A stretch of 6,321 nt of DNA from Acidobacteriota bacterium (GTDB lineage Bacteria; Acidobacteriota; Terriglobia; UBA7540). Positions 1 to 5,506 of the stretch are shown in pieces. Position 1 is the first letter of the stretch; the number at the start of each line of letters is the position of its first letter. The notes beneath the pieces were generated by a model that worked only from the letters and a program-made list of their open reading frames with translations, was not told the DNA's origin and searched no databases. Location: the NCBI GenBank assembly GCA_021827255.1, contig JAKAWO010000183.1, positions 1 through 6,321 of the forward strand. The letters run 5' to 3'. The translations under genes were made by a program, and so were the position numbers.

Positions 1-205
1 GATCTCCCTGCCGACGGTCTCCAGTAGGCCTCTCTTTTTAGGAGCGCGAAAACCGCCTCAGAGTTGTAAGCCAGCCTTGCCAAACCCTGGCGCTCCGCCT
101 CATCTTAATTACACCCTGACCTTGGCGGGGCGAATCTTGGTGATGGGACAGTTCCTGGCCTTTCAGTGGAGGGCCGATTGCTCGGCAGCGGCGTTTCGTC
201 AGGTT
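1..205. other. Left-edge stretch with no supported gene
   Basis: This stretch lies downstream of the stop of the minus-strand deacetylase gene. I see no RNA gene, no convincing terminator hairpin with a T-run, and no coding region with a proper start. Bases 1-100 on the minus strand are open in one frame that reads plausibly like protein (containing AVFALLKREAYW). However, that frame is closed by a TAA just upstream, and its only start is a TTG at 83-81. It could be the beginning of a gene running off the window edge, a decayed gene, or chance. A plus-strand open frame here continues antisense through the deacetylase and is rejected as a shadow. Confidence 0.4.
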
Positions 206-979
206 TCAGCGATGTACTTGCGCGCTCAGCAGGCGGGCAAGAAGATTGTCTTGAGGAAAACCCTGCCCCAGATGCTGGCGAAAGCCCTCGGCCCAGCGCA
301 CACCGGCGCATTGACCGGCTTCCTCCGCCATCTTGAGCATCAGGCTTTCAGGATCGGAGATTTGCTGCTGGGTTGCCAGCCACGCCCTCTGGCTCCGATG
401 GCAAGCCAGCATCGCCTTCTTGTGTTTGAGCGTCTCCCCAATGTCCACATACATGGCCGACGGGATCCTCTGGCCCAAGATATCCTTCCGCCCCAACGGG
501 TCGGCATAATAGAGATAAGGAACTTCACAAAGCGGTTTCGCCGCCGGCCGGCGCCCCGTCCGGTAATTCGGGGCCATGGCTCCGAAACAAGCTGTCTGGC
601 AGAGCTGGCTGGTGGTTTCATGGTCAGCCATATAATCCGCAGGGGAATGTGTAAAGGATACTTGGGGGCGGCGGCGACGGACAAGCTCCACAACCCCCGA
701 AAGCGTCGTGCGATCATAAAAGATCGAGAGATCTTTCCCGCCCAGGCACGCATAGCGAGCGCCAATTTGCCGGGCGGCTTGCGCAGCTTCGCCCTGCCGG
801 ATAGAGGAGATTTTTGCCGGCGACAACTTGACGCTGCCGCAGTCGCCCGCGCTCATGGTGGCGATCGTAATCACAGCGCCTCGCGCCGCCAGCAGCGCCA
901 GCGTGCCGGCGCACAAGAACTCCGCGTCATCAGGGTGGGCGAACAAAGCGAGGACTCGAACCGGCTGCTGCATAGACAT
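206..979 (-). CDS. PIG-L/LmbE-family deacetylase
   Basis: The 257-residue protein has the hallmarks of the PIG-L (LmbE-like) family, zinc-dependent enzymes that remove the acetyl group from N-acetylglucosamine-type sugars (MshB, BshB, GlcNAc-PI de-N-acetylase). Visible are the N-terminal AHPDD motif at residues 14-18 (probable zinc ligands His15 and Asp18, catalytic Asp17) and a family-type R-x2-E helix (Arg61, Glu64). HSPADYMADHE at 111-121 carries the third zinc ligand His120. Length is normal for the family and there is no signal peptide, so it should be cytoplasmic. It is the last gene of the four-gene minus-strand cluster, 58 bp after DUF2911. Start is ATG at 979; an in-frame TGA lies four codons upstream. 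An ATG two codons inside is an alternative, and neither has a clear Shine-Dalgarno. The true substrate cannot be told from sequence. Confidence 0.93.
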   Translation of the reverse strand: MSMQQPVRVLALFAHPDDAEFLCAGTLALLAARGAVITIATMSAGDCGSVKLSPAKISSIRQGEAAQAARQIGARYACLGGKDLSIFYDRTTLSGVVELVRRRRPQVSFTHSPADYMADHETTSQLCQTACFGAMAPNYRTGRRPAAKPLCEVPYLYYADPLGRKDILGQRIPSAMYVDIGETLKHKKAMLACHRSQRAWLATQQQISDPESLMLKMAEEAGQCAGVRWAEGFRQHLGQGFPQDNLLARLLSAQVHR

Positions 980-1037
980 TCGATTGGGGCTTCACCAAGA
1001 GGACCGCGTGGGCTGACCTACGGCAAAGCACGGCGGC

Positions 1038-1586
1038 TCACATGGCCCGTTTGAATTCACACGCCAGACGATAAGTCCCCCAACTCACCTCCAGGCGTTC
1101 GCCGGGGCCGCGCCGGATGAACGAAACCGTAACCTTCTCGGAGGGCATGTGAATCCTTTCGAGCGTCATAGGGGCTTCGGCGAGCTTAGTGCTTGGCTGA
1201 TATTGGGCGATCGGCTGGCTCGAAACAATCAGGGTCCATCGGCCCGGTTCCACCCAGCGCACGAACAGGAAGTGTTTCCCCGGCGGGACCTTGGACCCTC
1301 CAAAATCGAGCGGCGCATTGGATTCGATCGTAGTCGGAATGTCCGCGCCCATTCGCCACACCTCGCCCGGCTCGATCATTTTCATGGGGTCGCGGCCGTT
1401 GAGCTTAGGGCGGCCGTACCGGATGGTGATGTGCGCGCCGTCGAGGGTCGCCTTCGCCAGGCCGATGTCGTTGCCGTGGGCGAGCAACAAGGGCGGCGTC
1501 ACCATCGCGCCGACCACTCCCAAGGCGATCCAACGGAACCTGCCCCTGGCTCCCCGTTCCTTTTGAAGGGGGCTCAGCCGGCTCAT
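1038..1586 (-). CDS. DUF2911 domain-containing protein
   Basis: The 182-residue protein has a basic N-terminus and one hydrophobic segment at about residues 19-36, then a DUF2911 domain recognised by YGRPKLNGRD (57-66), GEVWRMGAD (74-82), and a beta-rich stretch ending in the KVTVSF region. DUF2911 proteins are common in Bacteroidota and Acidobacteriota and have no established biochemical role. The hydrophobic segment suggests export or membrane anchoring with the domain outside the cytoplasm. The start is well fixed: its ATG overlaps the stop of the upstream esterase (ATGA at 1586-1583), and GGGAGG sits just upstream inside the esterase 3' end at ribosome-binding distance. This implies translational coupling. 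Function in the cluster is unknown. Confidence 0.9.
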   Translation of the reverse strand: MSRLSPLQKERGARGRFRWIALGVVGAMVTPPLLLAHGNDIGLAKATLDGAHITIRYGRPKLNGRDPMKMIEPGEVWRMGADIPTTIESNAPLDFGGSKVPPGKHFLFVRWVEPGRWTLIVSSQPIAQYQPSTKLAEAPMTLERIHMPSEKVTVSFIRRGPGERLEVSWGTYRLACEFKRAM

Positions 1587-2551
1587 TGTCCTCCCTTCTT
1601 CGCCGCGTATTCGTGCTCCGCTCTTTGAAAATACTTCCAGTGGAAGAGCAGGGCATACTGAAGATACTTTTGCAGGTAAGGCCAGCCGTGATCGCCCTCG
1701 CGCAGATAAAACTGGTGGGGGAAATGCCTGTCATTTAGAATCCGATTGAGCATCTCGGCGCCCACCTCGAACCCATAACGATCGTGATTCCCGCAGTCAA
1801 AATAGATTTTCAGCCCTTTGAAGCGGCTCGGATGCTCGGCCAGCGTCAGCGGATTGTTGGCATCCCAATAGGTTTCGGAGAGCGGTGAACCGAAGGCGTG
1901 CTGCAGCACTCGCGCGTAAAATCCCCACCGCCCTTGAGTCGGGACAGGGTGAGGAAATTTCGGGATCAGAGCGGCGCCCTGCGCGCTGACGGAGCCAAAG
2001 ACGTTGGGATGGAGCATGGCCAGGTGCAAAGCGCCGTAGCCGCCCATCGACACTCCGCTGATGCCGCGCGCGCGGCGGGTAGGAATCGTCCGGTAATGCC
2101 GATCAATATACGGCACGAGCTCCTGAATGAAGAAATCCTCGTACCGAACCTTGCCATCGTAGGAGTTAACGTAGAAAGTGTTGTCGGCATCCGGCAGCAC
2201 AACAATGAACGGCCCCAGGCGCCCGTCCTGGAGCATTTTATCGAGAACGTCTTTTCCGCCGTGGTCAATCCAGGCTGTGTCGTGCTCAAAGAGGCCGTGC
2301 AGGAAGTAGAGGACCGGATAGCGCTCGGGCGCCGCGGCCGCATAATTGGCGGGAAGGTCCACACAGTAGTTCACCGGCCGTCCGAGGATGGCGCTTTGAA
2401 GGTCGCTGCAATGGGTGACGGTCGGCCAGGTAGCCGCGGCGCACGAAAGCGCGCCGGTGGTGAGGATGAAAATGCCTAGGGAGACCGCCGTGAGGAGAAC
2501 AACCTCTCGGCAAACAACAGGGCGGCGGAGGGGGCGTGACCGAGGAATCAT
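1583..2551 (-). CDS. Exported alpha/beta-hydrolase esterase (esterase D / antigen 85-like fold)
   Basis: The 322-residue protein belongs to the putative-esterase superfamily (PF00756 type: S-formylglutathione hydrolase, feruloyl esterase, antigen 85). An arginine-rich N-terminus and hydrophobic segment at about 17-37, followed by AAA (38-40), look like a signal peptide. The core shows YPVLYFLHG (78-86) with the oxyanion-hole region, the nucleophile elbow GVSMGG with Ser168, the acid Asp257 in CGNHDRY (253-259) and the catalytic His288 in GDHGW. A full triad is therefore present and the enzyme should be active. It probably hydrolyses ester bonds in the periplasm or outside the cell; substrate is unknown. 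Its ATG is 3 bp after the TAG of the upstream small exported protein and has no Shine-Dalgarno of its own, so translation probably depends on coupling. It overlaps DUF2911 by 4 bp. Confidence 0.92.
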   Translation of the reverse strand: MIPRSRPLRRPVVCREVVLLTAVSLGIFILTTGALSCAAATWPTVTHCSDLQSAILGRPVNYCVDLPANYAAAAPERYPVLYFLHGLFEHDTAWIDHGGKDVLDKMLQDGRLGPFIVVLPDADNTFYVNSYDGKVRYEDFFIQELVPYIDRHYRTIPTRRARGISGVSMGGYGALHLAMLHPNVFGSVSAQGAALIPKFPHPVPTQGRWGFYARVLQHAFGSPLSETYWDANNPLTLAEHPSRFKGLKIYFDCGNHDRYGFEVGAEMLNRILNDRHFPHQFYLREGDHGWPYLQKYLQYALLFHWKYFQRAEHEYAAKKGGQ

Positions 2552-2554
2552 CGG

Positions 2555-3046
2555 CTAGTGGGGTCGAAGAGTTGTGGCCGCCGCGCCCTCGCTTCCGACA
2601 AAGATGTTGAGCTTGCCGCTCTTCGAAGTGGCCCCGATGTCGCCCCCGGCGTCGCGTTCCCCGGCGGCGTTCGCGCCGTAAATGCTTCCATGGATGCCGC
2701 GCAGCAGGCGGTGGCCGTTTTTCGTCTTGCTGGCGGCGAAGGTTTTGTGGTCGGACGTCACGTTCCCCGTCGTATGGAACTCAGCCACGACGGGAACTTG
2801 AGGGGCTCGCGTTTTTGTTTTCTGCTTCGCGGTTTCGGCTTTGAGAGCCGCCTTGCCCGCTGCCCGCGTGCTGACCAAGGTCAGCTCGCTCAAGGAAGGC
2901 TTCTGAGCAGGATTTTGGATCGCCGCGGATTTGGCATTCGGGCGCTTGGGTGAGGATGGCGCTGGCGAAGAGGTCTGCGCCCCCAGAAACGGGCAGAGAA
3001 TCGCCATCATCAAAACGAGTCCAATGTAAGCTCCCTTTCTGATCAA
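2555..3046 (-). CDS. Small exported protein of unknown function
   Basis: I do not recognise a named family. The 163-residue protein begins with a clear signal peptide: basic MIRK, a hydrophobic core at residues 6-21, and a likely cleavage after LGA (residue 23). A Pro/Ser/Ala/Lys-rich low-complexity linker follows (about 25-85). A C-terminal region rich in Gly, Ser and Lys (about 87-163) contains GIHGSIYG and TSKSGKLNIFV, which looks like a small folded domain. The start is a TTG, chosen because GAGGG lies 7 bases upstream, the signal peptide begins right there, and the promoter at 3080-3108 would give a short leader. It is the first gene of the cluster and its TAG stop is 3 bp before the esterase. 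Close coupling suggests a role linked to the exported esterase, but that is inference. Confidence 0.75.
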   Translation of the reverse strand: MIRKGAYIGLVLMMAILCPFLGAQTSSPAPSSPKRPNAKSAAIQNPAQKPSLSELTLVSTRAAGKAALKAETAKQKTKTRAPQVPVVAEFHTTGNVTSDHKTFAASKTKNGHRLLRGIHGSIYGANAAGERDAGGDIGATSKSGKLNIFVGSEGAAATTLRPH

Positions 3047-3079
3047 ACCTTATCCCTCACCCTGGTTTCCGCAAGTGAT

Positions 3080-3108
3080 ATTGTGCGTCCAGGCGGGCTT
3101 CGAGTCAA
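3080..3108 (-). promoter_or_regulatory. Predicted sigma-70-like promoter of the four-gene cluster
   Basis: Read on the minus strand: a -35 box TTGACT (3108-3103), a 17-base spacer, and a -10 box CACAAT (3085-3080, four of six matches to TATAAT). Transcription would start near 3073, about 27 bases before the TTG start of the small exported protein, with the GAGGG ribosome site inside that leader. Position, spacing and -35 quality are good; the -10 is average. Confidence 0.55.
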
Positions 3109-3119
3109 GCTTCGGCGAT

Positions 3120-3134
3120 GGCCGCGCGGCGGCC
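3120..3134 (-). terminator. GC-rich hairpin after the LarA-like gene
   Basis: A perfect 6-bp stem (GGCCGC / GCGGCC) with a 3-base loop lies 48 bases after the stop of the LarA-like gene and upstream of the next promoter. There is no T-run after it on the minus strand, so it would be a weak or factor-assisted terminator at best. In such GC-rich DNA it may be chance. Confidence 0.25.
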
Positions 3135-3182
3135 GGCGGAGCGCTCCAGGGCGGCGCGGAAGCGAGCTCAGGCTGACCGCCA

Positions 3183-4451
3183 TCACGGAACCGGAACTAG
3201 GTTGCCCGCCGCGTCGAATTGCGGCAGGAACGCCTCGCGCGACCGTCGCCAGCCGTCCAGCCGCGCCGCTTCAGCCGAGAGGCCGGCGGAAATTGCGAAG
3301 CGGTTCACGGCCAGCGTGCTGCGAATCCAGGCGATTCGTTGGCGGTCGGCGGCGGGGCTTCCGAGTGCGGCCAGCGCGAAGTCGAGGGCGCCTCGGTCGG
3401 CGGGAAAATACATCGGCAGCCGCGCCATGGGGGCATTGAGCGAGGTGCGGACGTTCACGTAGGTTTTTTCCAGATTGACCTTGCGGTAGAGCCGCTCGTG
3501 GATCAGATCCGCCATGCCGACTCCGAGCGCGTTCCCTCCGCTCTCTTCCGTCAGGTCGCGGACGTAGATCAAGCGGATCGCGGGCGCGTCGCCCGAATGG
3601 GTTTCCACGCCGCGCCCGATCACCTTGGCGTCCATGCCCGAGCCGCTGATGTTCTTGCCCATTTCATCCACCACCAGCAGGTCAAGCTCAGAAAAAGGCA
3701 GACGGGCCACGAGCCGCCGCGCCAATTCGAGCGTCGCTTCTTCAACGCGGAGGATCTCCTCCGGCCGGGCGGCGCGAATCGCGGCGAGCTGGTGCGCTTC
3801 GTTTTCAACCAGACCCAGCCCGCACAGGATTTTTCCGCTCGCCAGCACTCGGCCTGCCGCAGCGCGAATGGCGGCTTCAAATCCAAGCTGGCGGGAAGCT
3901 CGATGGATTTCTTCCGCGCCTCGGATCTTCCCCATGCCCACCGCCATCATTTTCATCAAGCCGCTCTCGATTTTTCCAGAAAAGGCCGTATGCGGTTTGA
4001 TGCGGTTCAGGACCACGACGCCATCTGCTTCCCATGCCGCGCGGTCGGTATAGACTTCAATGCCTTCCGAGGTCCGACCAAGGCTCACCGTTTCCATGGA
4101 CGAAAGAATTTCCGCGCCGATGAATTCCGGCGTGACGCCATAGCCAGCCAGATATTCGCGTTGGCCGCTGCCGGTGGCGCCCGCGTGGCTGCCCATCGCA
4201 GGAAAGACGAACGGCGCTGCCCCTTGCGCCTTGAGCCATGTACACACTGCACGGACAACCTCACGAAGGCTGGCGATGCCGCGGCTCCCGGCCGTGACCG
4301 CAATGCGGCGCCCGCGCAGACGTTCGGCGGGAAGTTGAAGCTCCAAAAGGCAGCGCAGAACCTCGCCCTCCACATCGCCGATCGCCGCCAGGGTCGGGCG
4401 GTTCCTTTCAAGAATCCAAAGTTCGCTGAGGGGAACGCCGTTTGAGCTCAT
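3183..4451 (-). CDS. LarA-like (DUF2088, lactate racemase N-terminal domain) protein
   Basis: The 422-residue protein resembles the LarA/DUF2088 superfamily, whose founding member is the nickel-pincer-nucleotide lactate racemase. Visible blocks are an N-terminal Rossmann-like part with IAVTAGSRGIAS (50-61), the GSHAGAT motif (87-93) followed by GQREYLAGYGVTPE, an SSME segment (117-120), and NRIKPHTAFSG (149-159). The last corresponds to the LarA region with cofactor-contacting Pro-His. The C-terminal half contains DEMGKNISGSGMD. It is close to LarA length (about 425). No larB, larC or larE lies beside it, so cofactor supply and substrate are unknown; many members of this branch are probably not lactate racemases. 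Start ATG at 4451 lacks a Shine-Dalgarno, but a promoter ends at it (see 4458-4486). It is divergent from the ACT gene. Confidence 0.85.
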   Translation of the reverse strand: MSSNGVPLSELWILERNRPTLAAIGDVEGEVLRCLLELQLPAERLRGRRIAVTAGSRGIASLREVVRAVCTWLKAQGAAPFVFPAMGSHAGATGSGQREYLAGYGVTPEFIGAEILSSMETVSLGRTSEGIEVYTDRAAWEADGVVVLNRIKPHTAFSGKIESGLMKMMAVGMGKIRGAEEIHRASRQLGFEAAIRAAAGRVLASGKILCGLGLVENEAHQLAAIRAARPEEILRVEEATLELARRLVARLPFSELDLLVVDEMGKNISGSGMDAKVIGRGVETHSGDAPAIRLIYVRDLTEESGGNALGVGMADLIHERLYRKVNLEKTYVNVRTSLNAPMARLPMYFPADRGALDFALAALGSPAADRQRIAWIRSTLAVNRFAISAGLSAEAARLDGWRRSREAFLPQFDAAGNLVPVP

Positions 4452-4457
4452 GAATGA

Positions 4458-4486
4458 GGTTTACCGTGGACGGGCGGAATCGTCAA
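4458..4486 (-). promoter_or_regulatory. Predicted promoter giving a leaderless LarA-like mRNA
   Basis: On the minus strand: TTGACG (-35, 4486-4481), a 17-base spacer, and TAAACC (-10, 4463-4458, three of six matches). Six bases separate the -10 box from the ATG at 4451, so transcription would begin at the A of the start codon. This fits the absence of any Shine-Dalgarno sequence. The -35 box and spacing are strong; the -10 box is weak. Confidence 0.45.
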
Positions 4487-4528
4487 GTCCAGGAAGACGC
4501 TAGGACGCCGTTCGTCGTTAGGGCCGCA

Positions 4529-4556
4529 TTGCGTTGCCGCCGGAGTGTGGTAAAGT
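4529..4556 (+). promoter_or_regulatory. Predicted promoter of the ACT-domain gene
   Basis: TTGCGT (4529-4534), a 16-base spacer and TAAAGT (4551-4556), the latter preceded by TGTGG as a possible extended -10. It lies about 45 bases upstream of the GTG start and is divergent to the LarA-like promoter in the same 155-bp intergenic region. Confidence 0.45.
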
Positions 4557-4606
4557 TTGAAAGCAGTCCGCGAACACGGTCAGTTTCCTTTCCACCGAGG
4601 TCACTC

Positions 4607-4996
4607 GTGGCGACGATGACTCAGTTGAACGTCAGGGTAGAAAACAAGCGCGGAGCGCTGGCTGAGGTATGCTCCAAGCTGGCTGAAAAGGCGGTCAACA
4701 TTCTGGGGTTTATGGTTCCAGAGCAGCCGGGCGTGGCGGCTGTGCGGCTGGTCGTTGACAACGTCGAGGCCGCCAGGAAAGTCTTCGACACTTTGGGCCT
4801 CGCCTGTAGCGAGGAGAAAGTGCTCGCCGCGCGCCTTTCGAACCGACCAGGCGCGCTCGGTAGGTTGACTCGAAAGCTGGCCGACCACAACGTGAACGTC
4901 CTATACGCTTATGGAAGCATGGCGAAGGGTGTGGAGGATGCGATGGTCATCATTGGCGCCTCCGACCCGGATGAAGCCGCTAAGTTCGTCAAGTGA
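4607..4996 (+). CDS. Tandem ACT-domain protein
   Basis: The protein consists almost entirely of two ACT domains, small ligand-binding regulatory modules that often sense amino acids. Repeat one starts at TQLNVRVENKRGALAEV and repeat two at KVLAARLSNRPGALGRL. Each has the N-K/R-x-G-A-L turn leading into the first helix. No catalytic domain is attached, so it resembles stand-alone ACT regulators of about 125-145 residues. I chose the GTG at 4607 (129 residues) because GAGG sits 6 bases upstream. ATG at 4616 (126 residues) is an alternative. The open frame extends back to an ATG at 4454, but that part reads as non-domain sequence and overlaps the predicted promoter. What ligand or partner it has cannot be told; neighbours do not suggest one. 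Confidence 0.87.
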   Translation: MATMTQLNVRVENKRGALAEVCSKLAEKAVNILGFMVPEQPGVAAVRLVVDNVEAARKVFDTLGLACSEEKVLAARLSNRPGALGRLTRKLADHNVNVLYAYGSMAKGVEDAMVIIGASDPDEAAKFVK

Positions 4997-5082
4997 ACAT
5001 CGCCAATGGATCGGCAGATGTCAGCGGCAGATAAATTTTCCGCGATGTTACCGAAGGGAACACAATTCGCGGGTGGCCGAGA

Positions 5083-5094
5083 GGGCTCGAGCCC
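5083..5094. repeat. Perfect 12-bp palindrome GGGCTCGAGCCC
   Basis: A perfect inverted repeat lies 43 bases upstream of the chosen start of the MerT-like gene, in the 141-bp gap after the ACT gene. A -10-like GACAAT (5096-5101) follows it directly, but I see no matching -35 box. It could be an operator for the transporter/thioredoxin pair. A chance GC palindrome is equally possible. Confidence 0.25.
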
Positions 5095-5137
5095 AGACAA
5101 TAAACAACCAGTGCCTGCGCCAGCGGCGGGAGCAAGG

Positions 5138-5491
5138 ATGAGGAAGACGCAACAGCAGCCTGAGGCTGGAGCGAGGAAGGCCTACGCCGCGCCGGTGGCG
5201 GCGATCCTGAGTGCGCTGGGCTCGCTGGCCTGCTGCGTGCCGCTGGCGTTCCTGGGCGCGCTGGGCGCGGCAGGCGCGAGCGCCCTCTTCGCGGCCGTAA
5301 AACCGTGGCTGCTGGTTGTTTCCGCCGCGTTGTTGGCGGTTGGCTTTGTGCAGCTCTACCGCGGCGGGAAATCCTGCCGGCGGAGCGCCGGAAGCGTGAT
5401 GGTTTTTTGGCTGGCGGTTGTCATTTTCTTGGTGATGCTTTTCTTCCCACAGCAGGTCGCCAACCTTCTGGCGGGCCGCAGGGCTTCTTGA
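5138..5491 (+). CDS. MerT-like three-helix membrane transport protein
   Basis: The 117-residue protein matches MerT, the mercuric-ion inner-membrane transporter, in size (about 116) and plan. It has three hydrophobic segments at about residues 18-42, 54-75 and 86-104, a vicinal Cys32-Cys33 pair inside the first helix (LACCVPL), and a further Cys80 in the loop between helices two and three (GGKSCRR). In MerT the helix-one pair receives Hg(II) and a second cysteine pair lies in that loop; here only one loop cysteine is seen. The ATG at 5138 has GGGAG 5 bases upstream and starts just before helix one. Earlier in-frame ATGs at 5006, 5021 and 5045 lack ribosome sites and would add a 44-residue non-family leader. 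It ends 15 bp before the thioredoxin-like selenoprotein candidate and probably shares its mRNA. No merR, merP or merA is visible, so the substrate may not be mercury. Confidence 0.72.
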   Translation: MRKTQQQPEAGARKAYAAPVAAILSALGSLACCVPLAFLGALGAAGASALFAAVKPWLLVVSAALLAVGFVQLYRGGKSCRRSAGSVMVFWLAVVIFLVMLFFPQQVANLLAGRRAS

Positions 5492-5506
5492 GAGTCTGGA
5501 GCAGGG

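Noticed and set aside
77..1054. Long plus-strand open frame (325 codons)
   Set aside because: It is antisense to the PIG-L deacetylase, whose AHPDD and zinc-ligand motifs on the minus strand are unmistakable. The plus-strand product is arginine/proline-rich with no recognisable domain.
3219..4445. Plus-strand open frame of 408 codons
   Set aside because: Complete antisense shadow of the LarA-like gene; rich in His, Arg and Ala with no motifs. Long shadows are common in high-GC genes.
4454..4606. N-terminal extension of the ACT protein from ATG 4454
   Set aside because: It reads as non-domain sequence, covers the predicted promoter, and a GTG with a ribosome site lies right at the domain boundary.
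5070..5137. tRNA-like string (GTGGCCGAGAGG resembles the D-arm of tRNA-Ser/Leu)
   Set aside because: No acceptor stem, anticodon arm or T-loop (GTTCRA) can be arranged around it.
5489..5491. TGA at the end of the MerT-like gene as a second selenocysteine codon (it is in the same frame as the downstream gene)
   Set aside because: The MerT-like protein ends at normal family length. A GGAG ribosome site and ATG follow within 15 bases, and a new signal-like N-terminus begins there. This is an ordinary stop.
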